DNA from: Leptodontidium sp. MPI-SDFR-AT-0119
Lineage: Eukaryota > Ascomycota > Leotiomycetes > Helotiales > Leptodontidiaceae
Direction of reading: 5' to 3'
NCBI GenBank assembly: GCA_020726505.1
Contig: JAHLEZ010000004.1
Coordinates: 3,100,001 to 3,164,000, forward strand
Length of the DNA: 64,000 bases
In this document: positions 23,612 to 35,924 of the stretch, in pieces
How positions within the stretch are numbered: position 1 is the first letter of the stretch
How the letters are laid out: each line of letters begins with the position of its first letter
The notes under the pieces: generated by a model
Told to the model about the DNA's origin: nothing
What the model saw: the letters and a program-made list of their open reading frames with translations, nothing else
The model's database searches: none
Position numbers and translations under genes: made by a program

Positions 23612-25385
23612 AAGTAGGAAGAATAGTCAGAATAATAAGTAAGACAAGAATATAGAATTAGAAAATACTATCATCGAAATAGCAAAATTATACTAACTAG
23701 GCGTTTCGACACCCCTAGACAGGGCACGGCCGAAGACGTACAAAGTCGAAACACCTTATACAGAAAGGAAGAATATCAATACGCATAAAGCATACACGCG
23801 AGGGACGGAACAGAGGTACAGTTTTTTTATTTCAAAAATAACGCGAAGTTTTCAAGAAACGGCCAAGGACGGATAAAAGAGTGTCCGAAGCGCGCCCGCC
23901 CCTCTCTTCTGATCGAAGAACCTTCTCTCTAAGCTTTCGGCTTATTTCAAAGGCATTTCGAAGGCATAAGCATTCGAATGATCAGACCAGACTACTGGTG
24001 ATACCTGTCCTGAACCTCATCATTAACGAAGACCTCCCATTCCTCTATTCCATATGCGGTTGTAGGACTCTGCCGTCGCCGCCACGTTTCTTAGCAGCCC
24101 TGACCCCTCAGACCGCGGGGTTTCTCTGAGTTTCCTGCACGGCAGAAGCCGAAAACTCGGTTGCTGGATCGTTCTGCCACTCACTCCTTTCGGTGCGTGA
24201 TGCGCCTCACCTCCGCTAAATCAAACGCCAGTGACATCTCGCGACTTCCGGGGAGGGAGGCTTGCCATTCGCCATGTCTTATCTTTTACTCTCAGCTCGT
24301 CTCGAGGCTTGTCCGAGTACGAGGAGGGATTCTGATTCAAAGAGGGGCAGCAAAAAAAGCAAGTGAGGTGGTTTGACGTCGAGAAGCTAGGAGGATGACG
24401 GCAAGGATAAGATCAGATGAGAGGATGTGATTAGATGAGAAGCTCGGTAACGGCAGGAATTGTAAGGATGGGAATGGCCGTTCGCACTGGCACTCGCAGC
24501 TGGCCAGTCCAGTCCAGTCAGTGTCCACAGACGGCGGGCGGTGGCCAATGGGCCAATGGGCCATAGACCCGGAGACCCGTCCCTTGCTTGCATCTTTTAG
24601 ACTGTAAATTGCTTGGCGCATCCTACGAAGTACAGTGCATTCAAGAACTGCCGTCCCACTAAATGATTCACGTGACAGAGCGAACAGCAGGCAGGGACGA
24701 GCGAGGACTTTCCTTTCATTCCACACGGAACCTTCCGAGTCGAATACTGACTGCCAAAGACAAACAAGGCGGCCATGATTCGACGAAAAGCATTGCATGT
24801 TTACTTCGTATCATGCATGCATGCACCATATAGCCTCCTGATTGCTTGCCGGGACACTCATCTCCAATAAGACGTGGACTTGTTCCTGAAAAGTTGATAT
24901 GCTGGGACGGCGACCGATCCCGATCCCGCGGCTTTGGTTCACCCCTCCTCTCCGGAAACGAACGAACGCCCTGGCTGGGGCCCCTGACTGGCCCCACGAC
25001 CTCATGATCGATTGATTGTATCTATCGAGATCGAGATCGGGACTCATGCCAGCCAATCCACTCCCTTGGGCCGCCTTGACAGTGCTTCGGGAATCCGAAC
25101 TCGGGAGGCTGGCTGGCTACTCTGGTAGGTCCGTCATCCTTGCGTTTTCCAAAGTACTCTGCGCTTTGACTCGAGAAGTTTCCCCATTGTTTGGCTTGCC
25201 ATGCCTGCCATGCCTGCCAGTTTCTGCCTTCCTCTGCGCACAGACCTATCTATTAGCTGCGACCCGGCTTTTTCTTACATAACTTGACGGGTGCACGCAG
25301 TCCCATCTCAACCCCATTTTCAACTTCTCTCCGCTATCGATTTGCGCTTTCTCCTCAGCAATAGACCTCGCCGCCCTGCCTCGCC
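23612..25385. other. Intergenic; no gene recognised
   Basis: Open frames here are short, overlap on both strands and resemble no family. The last few hundred bases (GATCGAGATCGG-type repeats near 24910 and 25025) are probably the promoter side of the methyltransferase gene. Confidence 0.5.
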
Positions 25386-26704
25386 ATGGCATCGGGCAGC
25401 GTCGATATTCCGATAGATTCAGAGCGAGGCTCTGAATTTGATCGGCAATCGTAAGTTCGCTGGAGGACCCGTTCTGCCGGTTCCCGCGATCTCGATCTGG
25501 TGAACCGCATGTTTCTAACCACGCGACATAGCTCAACTATCAGTATCAGATCTTCTGTCACGAACTACCGGCATGAAAACGGCAGGCGCTACCATGCTTA
25601 TCAAGAAGGCGAGTACTGGGGCCCAAACGACGAGGGGGCGAGTGACCATCTCAACATCGGGTGAGGATTGCATTCTTCTGCCCAAATTACTAGCTAGCTC
25701 GCTGACTGCTTGTCTAGCCACCACCTCTACACCCTCGTGCTCAATGGTGATCTTTTCCTCGCGCCCATCGGGCCAACGCCCAAGCGTGTTCTGGATGTTG
25801 GCACCGGGACTGGCATTTGGGCCATGTAAGCAAGCACCTTCCCCGTTCTTGCCCACCGTCCGAGACTGCGTACGAAGTGGCTGCTGATGATGCTATCAAA
25901 TTAGTGACTTCGCAGATCAATTCGAAGATTCTGAGGTCATCGGTGTTGATCTCTCCCCGATCCAGCCTACCAACGTCCCATTCAACGTCAGATTCGAAAT
26001 AGACGACATGGCACAGACCTGGACCTACCCCAAGAATCACTTCAGCTTTGTCCATATCCGCGGCCTCTATGGCAGCATCCGCGATTGGCCCGCTTTCTAC
26101 AAGGATGCCTACGACGTGCTTGAGCCCGGAGGCTGGATTGAGCAGGCGGAGATCAGCGTAGCACCGCTTTCGGATGATGGAAGCGTAACAGAGGATCATA
26201 TATTTGCTCGATGGGGAAATTTGAGTCTGGAGGCTGGGGAACGGTTTGGAAAATCGCTAACGATACACAAGGATGCGAAGGGGCTTCTGAGGAATGCAGG
26301 GTTTGAAGAGGTCACAGAAAAGGTTTACAAGTTGCCAATTGGCGGTTGGAGCAATGACCCTAGGTTAAAAGAGATAGGAAAGTGGAACCAGCTTTATTGG
26401 GAGTATGGGATTGAGGCCTGGAGTCTGGCGTTAATGACAAGGGTTTTGGGGGTACGTATCACCGTCCAATATAGCGAAACTCTTTGCATGCGAGGTAGCT
26501 GACCAGCGATGTTTGATTAGTGGTCGTACAACGAAGTACAGGTGTATTTAGCACAAATGCGAAAAGGTCTCAAGGATTGCGATACTCACGCTTATCATTT
26601 TTTGTAAGTTTCCGGGCCAATTTACTTGATCATAAGCTGATATTCATCTTCCAATAAGTAACGTTGTTTATGCTCGGAAACCAAACCTAGCCTCCCAGGC
26701 TTAA
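25386..26704 (+). CDS. LaeA-like SAM-dependent methyltransferase
   Basis: Six exons: 25386-25450, 25532-25660, 25718-25825, 25905-26451, 26521-26603 and 26659-26704, giving 325 aa. The family order is complete: a YRHENGRRYHAYQEGEYW block, LAPIGPTPKRVLD, the SAM-binding motif VLDVGTGTGIWA, EVIGVDLSPIQP, a HIRGLYGSIRDWP block, LEPGGWIE, and the C-terminal VVYARKP. Such proteins transfer a methyl group from S-adenosylmethionine to small molecules or proteins; LaeA itself is a nuclear regulator of secondary metabolism. This copy is one of the many paralogues in such genomes, so its substrate is unknown. Every intron is GT-AG and keeps frame. It converges on an FAD oxidase gene about 570 bp away. 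Confidence 0.88.
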
Positions 26705-27273
26705 ATAAAGATGCCTTGGGTTCTGGAAGTTCGCAGGATGTCTGAATACCCTAGGGATGTTCGTATATACGATATCGAAGCCTTTACAGGGAAAGAATTC
26801 TTATGGGACGGGATTGGAGTGACACGTAGAAGACTAATATGACATACCCAAACAAGTTTACTATCACTTGCAACAGCCGTGGTTTCTTTTTCAAGCATGT
26901 GTCATTTTTTTGTTACCCATGTGTTATATGTAAGCCCCATTCAATCCAACCATCGAAACACTAAAGACAAGGCGGAGTATGAAACAAGGAAAGAGGAAGG
27001 CAGAACATAGAGTGGGAAGGAGAAAGAGGATGAAAATCCAGTAATGGGGGAGTAGAGGCAAGAAAGAGTAGTGGTCCCTTCGTCCCGTCGTCCCGTCCCC
27101 CTGATCCAATTTCGTATAGTAAAATCGCTACTTATAGCGAGAATAAGCCGCGCCTCAAACATTGTAAAACCCAGTATGAAAATGAAAATCGTTAAGTCAT
27201 GCCCCACATAGCCCTCCACCAGATTCGCCGTGAATACCCAACGCAGTAACGCAGGAGGATGTGTTGTGGAGCG
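26705..27273. other. Convergent 3' intergenic region
   Basis: Lies between two converging stop codons. No further gene is seen; short open frames overlap on both strands. Confidence 0.6.
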
Positions 27274-28708
27274 TTACTCGTGCCATGTTCGTTCCATTGG
27301 CTTGAATGGTAGCACCGAACCGACGGAGCGGGCCGTCGAGAGACCGCTCCATACACATCCCTCCAGAAGCGCGAAACCGTCCCAAGCCCAGCCGCCACAA
27401 ACGTAGACGCCGTCATCACCGTTGAGCCACGACAACAATTCGCCCTTGACAAAGTTCTGTCGGAACAAGGTTGCTAGGCAGTCCCTAGAAGTCGGAGTGG
27501 CAAGCAATCGCACAAACCTCGATTCGTGAAGGACTTTCTTCGGATCGATGTCCACAAAGTCCGAATTGCCAGGCCATACCGTGGACAAAATACCGGATGG
27601 GTGGGCGTGTGTGGCTATCGTTGTCTTCCCGCCCGTATGATCGAGTTTCATTTGCATGGCGATGAGCTCGCTCTTCGAGTCATGTACGAGCTCGGAAGAT
27701 CCCTCTGGTAGTATGTCGTAATCTTGATGAATTACGACGGATACGTCGGAAGTTTGGAGCTTGCTCATCACATAAGCGGTCGGGGGATAGATCGCGGACG
27801 TCTGTTTGGGGTTGACCGCTAGAATGACCTTGTCGAACATGACGTCCAGGTTCTCGCCAGACTTTGTGTCCTGGTAGTGCAACTTCAAGCGATTGTCGGA
27901 AGGCTCTACCCTGGTTACTTTGGCATTGTAAACGATGGAAACACCTTGAGTAAGCCGGCTCTGAAACAGTGTCATGGTGACTGACGTTTTGTGAGGAAAC
28001 ATGTGGGTCTGACGTTTGTAGTCGGTGAGGTAAACTGCCGGAAACTGAAGGAATAGCTTGTGGGGGCTGGAAGCGACGCTCGAAAATAGAGGAACCATGT
28101 AGTCTTCGATGAAGAACTTCGGTAGCCTTATTCTATTGAGGTACTCCTCCATGGTTTCTGTCTTCTCGGATTTGCGACCCCGGACTTTCGGAGGGATCCA
28201 GAAACAGGCAATTGAAAACCAGATGTAGCAGCAGACCACGGTGAAGAATGTCCACAGATCAGAGAAGAGCCCCAAAATCCCAGGGGATCGTCGGCAAAGT
28301 ATAGGCGATCGATGGTTGTTGGACGGATGGAAAAAGTAGTATTTTGTAATATTGGCGACATCATCGGCGAAAGCAAAGAGAAAGCGTCGTTCAATGGCAG
28401 GGATATTCAGGTACTCCAACAGGTAGAAGAGATTCTGGTAATAACGACCAGAAAAGACTCTCATGGGTACGTCTATACGTGAGCTTGCACCACTTTGAGG
28501 ATCGACATACTCATAGGAGTGGCCATCGAGGCTCAGGGCAGGGTGCTAGACCACCAATTAGTTCTGAAAGCTTGGAGCCCACCAACGTGACACTTACCAT
28601 TTCGAAGATTGTAACATTGAACTTCTTTTGGAGGTCATTGTGTAGGGCAAAGGCAGCCACCAACCCAGCAGGGCCAGTACCAATAACAGCGACTTCCTGC
28701 TTACCCAT
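27274..28708 (-). CDS. FAD-dependent amine-oxidase-like protein
   Basis: Two exons on the minus strand, 28708-28598 and 28545-27274, joined across a 52-bp GT-AG intron, giving 460 aa. The N-terminus holds the dinucleotide-binding fingerprint VAVIGTGPAGLVAA (about residues 6-19), then an IDVPMRVF block, a hydrophobic stretch near residues 130-155 that could be a membrane segment, and PHKLFLQFP followed by TDYKRQTH. The C-terminus has VYVCGGWAWDGFALLEG, the second FAD-contacting motif of amine oxidases and desaturases. The ATG at 28708 is preferred because the frame just upstream has only TTG. The oxidised substrate is unknown. Its place tail-to-tail with a LaeA-like methyltransferase may mean a small tailoring pair, but no synthase gene lies nearby. 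Confidence 0.83.
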
Positions 28709-29857
28709 CTTTGGCAAGTGTGTCTTTAGGGACGAAGTATGTTGTCAATTGACATGAAATGCACCACACGGGTCTTACTCGAAGTTTAGGTTGAGTTTAT
28801 ACCAGGTAAAAGAGTTTGGATTCAACAGAAGATAGTTTCCTAGGAAAGGGCGAACCTATATTCCTATGAATTCAGGCTTGGGGAGCAGGACGGGAACTCT
28901 TCCCCCCAGTGGAGCAATTGGATCGCTGTGGTTGGCCGACTTGTGCGGGCCGTCCTACAGATAATTGGTTTAAAAATTCTTATCGCAACATTATTATGTT
29001 CTCTCGGTAGAATATTCTCCTTTTGGATTTACCCGCCTATGATCCACGATGGGCGGTACGGAAAGGTCTGAGATCATTGGAGGCCTAGTGGTCGGTGATT
29101 ACATATTGGGGTTTCCCCGATGCACTGGGCCCCGTTCACGCATGGAGCCCACCAGTCTGGTAATGCCACGCGCGAATCAAAGTCAATCCACCCCCGCTTT
29201 CTGCGAAGTCCCTGCATACTAATGCAAATTCAACTCCACATAGAAGACTAGATGGCTTCGTAGCGCCCGGAGGCTCGGAGGAGGTGGCGTTGCCATTGAT
29301 GACGTGATTGTGTAACGAACCGTCATAACCTCGGAAGAGCGATATTAGATTAGGAGATAGTTGATCGTTTGGGTTGACCTAGCGTGGTCGGTAAGCTGGT
29401 ACTGCCTGGCGATGCACTTTTACGTGTTACTTGAGCTGTATTACATTTAAAAGCCCTTTACTATAAGCTAAACATCTGCATGGAAATCATAGGTGTGCAA
29501 TTCGACTTCCTCTCTCCCAGCTGCCTCCACCTCAAGCTTATTCGCATAAGCTGACCGGATCATATCAGTCATCTCACGATTAGCGCAGACTACGCTCAGT
29601 TAGCGCCTCAAATTATATCCTTGGATCATTTGCCTTGTGATTCTGTCTGTGAGAAGCTTGGTAAATTCCCGGCGTGCTCATCACGGATAAATTGGTCGTG
29701 GCTCTGCTCGGGGTGATTGAGCAACTGATTAGACACTGGTTTTCAACGCTCCAATCGGTTAGCTGGATGTCATTGACAAAATAACTTCGATTCGACGTAT
29801 AGAGTTTGCTGCTATCGATGTTGCTCCTACAGTGTCAGGTAAACTCAACAGGCTGCA
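28709..29857. other. Intergenic; no gene recognised
   Basis: Upstream region of the FAD gene, then about 900 bp with no frame I can assign on either strand. Confidence 0.55.
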
Positions 29858-30299
29858 TCAGGGATAATCTAGATACATCGAATTCTGGTTAGACCATTTC
29901 CAAAAATTGCATGTCTTCCTCGCCGTGCCCAACAATTTTCTGATACTAATCCCGGCATTAGGTGTGGTGGGCGGATGGTTAAAGTATGATATAAATCTTG
30001 CTACTGAAGATGACAGCGATAAGCTGTCGTTTCTTGCTCGAGCCTTCCACACCGGAATCCAAAATACTCTAAGCCCTAGTTGCTCGAGTTCTGCCTTCAG
30101 ACTGTCCTTTTGCATCTTGTTATTGTTATATGATTGCTCCACCTCGCGCATATTCCGTCTTAGATCAGCATTTTTACTAAATTAAATTAGTAACTAGCAA
30201 GGCGAGGAAGCACGCAAGAACTCACATTCCAGCTTCACCTTCGCGTCTGTACCGTGTTTCAGAGTTAGCCTTATCGGATTGCGTAGGCTTGGCACTCAT
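29858..30299 (-). CDS. Small coiled-coil hypothetical protein
   Basis: Two exons, 30299-30226 and 30176-29858 (minus), with a 49-bp GT-AG intron, giving 130 aa. It starts MSAKPTQSDKANSETRYRRE, then a heptad-like segment (VEQSYNNNKMQKDSLKAELEQLG) and the sequence LRVFWIPVW, after which composition becomes less ordered. The splice restores the frame exactly, which supports a real gene. I do not recognise the family. No domain or signal peptide is seen. Confidence 0.45.
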
Positions 30300-31041
30300 A
30301 CTGTTAACCACCTAATTTCTCTCTGGAGGAAGGCTATGCGAGCTTTGCATCTTGTTAGTCTGGGGACACAAGAGTAGTGAATAGTAGACCTGCTTTCCAT
30401 TTCATGTTCTCTAGCTTACTGGCCCTCCTCGGTGGTTTAGATCCGTGCGTAGTTCGTGTGGGGTTGGGTATTTTTAGCTTGGAGCTCACCAACAAATTCA
30501 AAGATAGGAGGTAAGCCGAGGAACAGCCAGTGGAACACAATACTAACGGATCAGAGCTCGCGTTATAATAACCAGAAGCTTGAGTGTTTCATGTAAAATA
30601 GTAGCATTAGTACTAGAAGATTTAGCTGATATATCTTGAAAAATAATGTTGATTTCTCCCGGATTAGCTGCGTTAATGTACGGGCCAAGTCAAGAATAGA
30701 TTAGAAACAAGAACCCGGGTTGAACTGTAAAGAACTACGTAAAGAACTAAATACCAAGTAGTCGTTACCCTTCTTTATACCTAGTGCTGCCAGCTGTATC
30801 GTTACCTTAGAAGTGAGGCGTCATTGTAGTAGGACGTCAACGAAACTTCTTCAGTGAGACGTCGTCATGTGTACGTCACGTGGGCACAGCCCATATCAAC
30901 AACAGGGGTTCCAACCCTCACACCAGGTAATTATTCACAAATAAAGGTTGAATTTTAGAGCTTGCTTGGTTCGTTTAGATTACACAAATGGATTCGAACG
31001 GATTTCAGAATACAGTGCTACCGTACAAACTACTAACTGAC
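30300..31041. other. Intergenic; no gene recognised
   Basis: No supported gene. The plus-strand open frame beginning at 30988 is antisense to the DUF2235 remnant. Confidence 0.5.
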
Positions 31042-32400
31042 TCATCTCCTCAAGATCCAGGCCTGAAGCGTGGTACTCAGGTACATTTTGTTTTCATCCT
31101 CCAGCCTATTTCCCGTCAAATTATCAATCCTAGCAAGCCTCTGTATCGACAAGGTGTTCGAGATCGCTGGATCTACGACCATGTAATCATACACAGCCGC
31201 AGTATCATCTGGGATATGCCTGTCTCCGAGAGCAAACAACAGCTGCTAGATAGCATTGGCAGGACTCGAAATCGTTCTCCAAATCTTCATTCCAAGTTTA
31301 CCAAATGGTAGGTACTCAGCGATTCATTCATAAACGTCACCATCTCCCGTTTTTCTGTTCTCAGAGACCATGTTGTTGCGAATGTTACTTATCTTGCCAT
31401 CCACACCATTCACAATCAGCGACTCCGGGTCATATTTCTTGATAGACTCTAGTATCCATTTCAAAGTAAGGTCGGCGGGCACATGATTCGGCTCAACCAC
31501 TTTCTCGGAAATCCCAATCTCGCAAAAAAGAGTTCTAAAGCTGCCCCACCTGCATCCCGAAAGAACTTGAAGCGCTGACGATCAAGATCATAATGCACAC
31601 CTGGAAACTACTTCTCATGGATATGCCAATTCTCGGGATCGGGAAGTATCGTTCGGTTCCGTCTTGCAAGACAGGGTTGGATGGAAGATGTATAGTCGAT
31701 CGTGCAGGGACACCGCTTGATAGACACGCTCGACGACGGAGGAAATGTCCTGATCGTAGAACTCGGGCCAGTCGAGTCCTACTCCGCCCGTGAATGTGGG
31801 GATTTTGAGTGAGCCCACGGTGTCGAAGAAGCTCATGAAGCGGATGGGAGGCTCTCGTTTGGGTCCAAAAGGGACTTCGTCACCGATCAGTTGCCACGAT
31901 TGCGCTGGCGAAACTGAAGAGATTGATTGGAGTGCGGCTCATCAATGGGGTATTTCGAGCGGTAGATCCTGTATACCTCGCGACAAAGGAGATTCATTTC
32001 GTCATTATTGAGGTCGCCATGTTTGACAATCCCACAGTTGTTAATCATTCCGCCAACACAACGGAGAGTGTATGCCCCACGACTGAGACCAAATATCCAG
32101 ATCTCGTATTCTCCTTCCACGTAGTTCTCCACGATGTATCTGTAGAACTAGAAGTAAAGAGGGACAGGGATGACAAATGCAACTCGAGAAGGGGGTCAGA
32201 AGCGGCCCCTCTGGAAATAGAAAGTGCAGTTCTAGGGCCATCAACATCTGTTTTAGTAGACCAATCAACCGATCGACGTCGCTGTAGGGTCGAAAACGGC
32301 CTCTAGCAGCAGTATCAAGCAAAGACGCCCGCGCAGCAGGATAAAAGCGACAAGCAATCCAATCCTTCTGACAGTCATAAGAATGCCAAATCGTCAATCT
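31042..32400 (-). pseudogene. DUF2235 (T6SS Tle1-like) hydrolase, decayed
   Basis: Conserved blocks read in order on the minus strand: RYIVENYVEGEYEIWIFGLSRGAYT, with the GxSxG-like GLSRG nucleophile motif of the alpha/beta-hydrolase DUF2235, then MINNCGI, MSFFDTVGSL, GVGLDWPEFYDQD, FPGVHYDLDRQRF, and a C-terminal LPFGKLGMKIW with LLFALGDRHIP. The frame is broken at about 31885-31905 and at a T-run near 31530. Stops occur at 31608-31610 and 31246-31248 (TAG where Trp is expected) and at 31324-31326 (TGA, probably from CGA). The expected N-terminal CCDGTW block was not found. The 5' end is uncertain. Family members are lipase-like hydrolases; this copy is not expected to work. Confidence 0.75.
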
Positions 32401-32519
32401 TCTGTTCTCTGCCTCTGTTGAAAACTACAATCCCAACACCATCCTACTGCCCCTTAAGGTTTTCATACATGATACACGCAATATCAAAAAGTAAAATAGT
32501 CTGAATTTGGACGTTTTCT

Positions 32520-34391
32520 TTAGGCCCGTCGGGCATATGAGGTGGAAACTTGGAAAACCATCTTGCCGTCTATAATTTTTGGCTCAATTTCCATGGAAAA
32601 TGTCAACTCGCTAATGTCCTTTTTATGTTTCCATCCCGAAGACCTTACCATACTGTTAAGAAGGTGTCTCTCGAACCACTCTCTCGGCTCGATCTCGTCC
32701 GTCTGTCGGCGCCCGGATTCTGTACCACCACACATATCTTTCATTGTTTGTTTACAATCCTCCTCCATTATCTCGACAATATCTCCGTAGACCGAACCGT
32801 CAAGGTTGATTCCAAAAACAACAGCGATGAATTGTAATTTGCTCGAAGGGGGTATGGAAGGTATGGGGGCCTTCGAGGGAATGAATAGCACTCCGGCCAT
32901 ACCTCCGACCAGCAGCGTAAATTCAGGTGTACCGTTGTTTGTTGTGCGTCCTGGCGAGGTGGATGTAGAAAGGGTAAAACCACCAGGTGTAGTCTTGTGT
33001 AACCTTATGGGCCGAAACTTCCGAAAGAAACTTTGTGCTCGGAGAGAGAAAGTGGACGCCCTTGTAACCAAGGAGCGATCGGTTTCACAGTTCAAGGGCG
33101 TTTCCATAACCCGGAAGTGATATTCCGGCTTAGTTGGCTTCTCCGAAAGATACACTTGAGGGATATATATAGATGAGAGAGCCGGTAGTTTGTAGTTCTC
33201 ATGGTGAAGTGACTGGATTCTGGCTAGTTGATCAAGACGTGTCCTGACACATCGGCCATCGTCCAGAAAGGCAACATATATACCGATCGTGCTGCTATCC
33301 TTCGAGTCTCCGCAGCCAAGTAATGCGACATGATCTCCTCCTTGAAGGGTACTTGTCAGACATAATTGGATGTGTAGGCCGCGATTGGTCATACTATACG
33401 AAGCCCCTGAACCTTCATGGTTCTTTCGAATCAAAGACGTTGATTCGGTGAACAGAGCAGGAGAAGATGCAAGCAGGCCATGACCAAAGGGGCCTTGTAG
33501 CTGCATCCACGCAAATAACGAATGATCATCTGACTGCTCCATAATGGCTTTTTGCAACCTTAAGAATGCTCGCTGGCCTCCTTCACCATAGATTAATGGC
33601 ATGTTCACGCCAAAGATACCGAGAAGGCAGCTATAAAATCTCCGAGTCAGCACTTCTGTGTTGGAAAACTCCAATATGGTAGAATTCGCATGGCAGTCAG
33701 ATCAGGAACTATGAAATGGAGAATACGGGTATACATACTACGCAATGTCTTCAGGCCGGGTCGTCTTCCGTGTGGAAGCCCATGACATTCTTTGTGCAAC
33801 ACTGCTGAGCTCGAGATCCTGGCCTGCCAGAACTTCTGGGCTTATGCGAGTAATGCTCGAAATCAAGTCCCCCAGATCCGTTTTATCGCCAATGTCTCCC
33901 CAATCCTGGCTATAAAAAACAGACTTTGGTGACGCGATCAGCTCCTGAAGCGTCCATCCTCGAGTGAACCATTTGCTAGCTTTGAACAATTCCACGTCTA
34001 GGAGGGCTCTTCCATCACTGTACGGTCGTCGGGGGTAGCCAGAGTATCGGGGGCGGCCATCGTAGTCAGATAGATATACATAGCAGATTGCTGACCGTTT
34101 GTACCAACTGAACATGGAGTTGATAGCTTCTTGAAGTTCAACGCTATTGGTCTTGTCGATACAGCAGGTATCGATCCAAACGTATTCTAGGCCCTCATTG
34201 GTTGCCCGATCACAGCATTCTTTGATTTTCTTATACCCCTGCTTGTGGCCCCCAGTTCCATTTCTCAGGTCCTGATATGTCACCTCTTCTTCCTTCTCTC
34301 CCCATGTGTGTGAAAGAATCGCGTAAGGCGGAGTGTCGCCGTAGAAGATCTCAAAGCGCGGTTTAGAGGAGCTCAAGCTGAGAAGGCGCAT
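32520..34391 (-). CDS. HET-domain (heterokaryon incompatibility) protein
   Basis: Two exons, 34391-33739 and 33630-32520 (minus), with a 108-bp intron GTATGT...TATAG that joins EDIA to YCLLGIFGVNMPL; 587 aa. The N-terminal third is a clear HET domain: YAILSHTWG, KIKECC, EYVWIDTCCIDK, SMFSWYKRSAICYVYLSD and WFTRGWTLQELIA. The rest ends in a beta-rich variable region of unknown role. HET domains trigger a cell-death reaction when unlike fungal cells fuse. Some family members act in self/non-self recognition and many have unknown triggers, so an incompatibility role is inferred. The gene is intact, unlike the decayed DUF2235 gene just downstream. Confidence 0.9.
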
Positions 34392-34771
34392 GGCATGAGA
34401 TCACTGATTCATTGAGATCAAGGTGGAGCGACAGAGCGGGAATGGCCAAAGATGGCTGGTAGGGTGGTTTGTAGACGTGCCTGACGCGTGACGTCGGAGG
34501 AGCCTTCTTAAGCTCCGGCGCTAGCCTAAAATAGAAGTCCCCACTCAAACAGCAGTTTTGGGACCGAAGATTACTCGACTTTATCATCTTCTAGATTGAG
34601 TCCAGTTGATGGATCAGAAAGAGCTAGTAGTGAGACGTCTTAAAAAAATAAGTAGAGCGCCAACGGTATTGTGGCTTGACACGAGGAAGATCTCCCTACG
34701 GTCGTGACTTCTAGAACACAACAACGATGGCGAGTTAGCCTGACTGAGGAGACTCGGTTTGCTACCATCAC
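34392..34771. other. Intergenic
   Basis: Upstream region of the HET gene and left border of the subtilase remnant. No gene is seen. Confidence 0.5.
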
Positions 34772-35924
34772 ATGCCAGGTACGACAAGCCAGACAAAAAG
34801 AACCCTGTATCCTGCATGGACCGAGTATTGCCATCCAGCCATTCTCGCTGGTGAGGGAACGTATGCCAGCGTCCAGATCTCTTCCGAGGAAATTACGATC
34901 GCAGCAGGAAGCTCTGCTACCTTCTCCGTCACCTTCCAAGAGCCAACGGGATTGAATGGTACTCTGCTTCCTGTTTATGGGGGCTCTATTTCCATCAATT
35001 CAACTACTGGCGAATCTTTCAAGGTGCCTTACATGGGTAATTTTCTCCTGCTCATATTGTGTTTCTGAGTCTGACTTTGAAAGAAACAGGGGTGTATGGC
35101 AGCATATACAAGATGGACATCTGGGAAATGGAACGCGAGTATTCTGTCCTGCCTCATATGGCAACAGTGAAGTAAAGGATGGCGATGTGTACTCATTTGC
35201 CCTTCTTAATTCGTTCTCGAGCAATGCTCCATGGCCTTATTTCAATCTGCTTTGGTCCACGATGGAGGTTTCTTTTGATGTAAGAAGACTCTTGCGTTCT
35301 TTGCTTCCCCAGGGATCTTTAAGCTGACTTTTCATGGGCAGATTGTGACGAGGAATTGGAGCACGGCTGATAGGACTTACCCTGCAGTTCCTGGACAAAA
35401 CAATTTCGTCGGCCACATCAAAACAATGCCAGATCCTTTGAACAGAGGTATCGCTTCCTTTCCGATCAGAATGTACCCTGTAAGCAAAGCAACCTCCACA
35501 AGTTCAATCATTCGGCCTCAAGAGCAGAAATTCCAGAGCCAAGTTCCACCTAACCACTTATATAGAGAAGTACTGGTGGGAAGTACGCTTTCCCATCAAC
35601 CCAATTCTCCGATAGCACAGAAATAAAAAATGGCGAGTACAGAGTTCTCGGTCGAGCTCTCCGTATAACGGGAGACCCAAAAACCTAGAAGACTGGCAAT
35701 ACAAAATCTCCTCTTGGTTTGAAGTGCGCCGTTTAAACATCACAACTTCGACAACGACAACGTCAACGATAGCGAGCACTACTACTGCTTCGACCTCATC
35801 GACACGAGCTTGTACGCCCACAGCTCGCGTAGTAAAGCAAGCCACCCAAGTCGTGAACAACACCCACCGACCCTCTTGTTATATATACCATACCGGTCTT
35901 CACTGCTGGACTAGGCAACGGTAG
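34772..35924 (+). pseudogene. C-terminal remnant of a subtilisin-like protease
   Basis: The readable parts match the region after the catalytic domain of fungal minor extracellular (Vpr-type) subtilases: YASVQISSEEITIAAGSSATF, GTLLPVYGG, SFKVPYMG, VYGSIYKMDIW, DGDVYSFALLN, FNLLWSTMEVSFD and PAVPGQNNFVGHIKTMPDP, then GRALRITGDPK and DWQYKISSWFEVRR, ending in a Thr/Ser-rich tail. Introns look preserved (about 35039-35090 and 35281-35341). There are frameshifts near 35160 and at an A-run near 35682. No Asp, His or Ser catalytic block was found upstream, so at least two thirds of the gene is missing. Confidence 0.7.

Noticed and set aside
30988..31311. 107-codon plus-strand frame starting MDSNGFQ
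   Set aside because: Antisense to the conserved C-terminal blocks of the DUF2235 remnant, which explain the sequence better.
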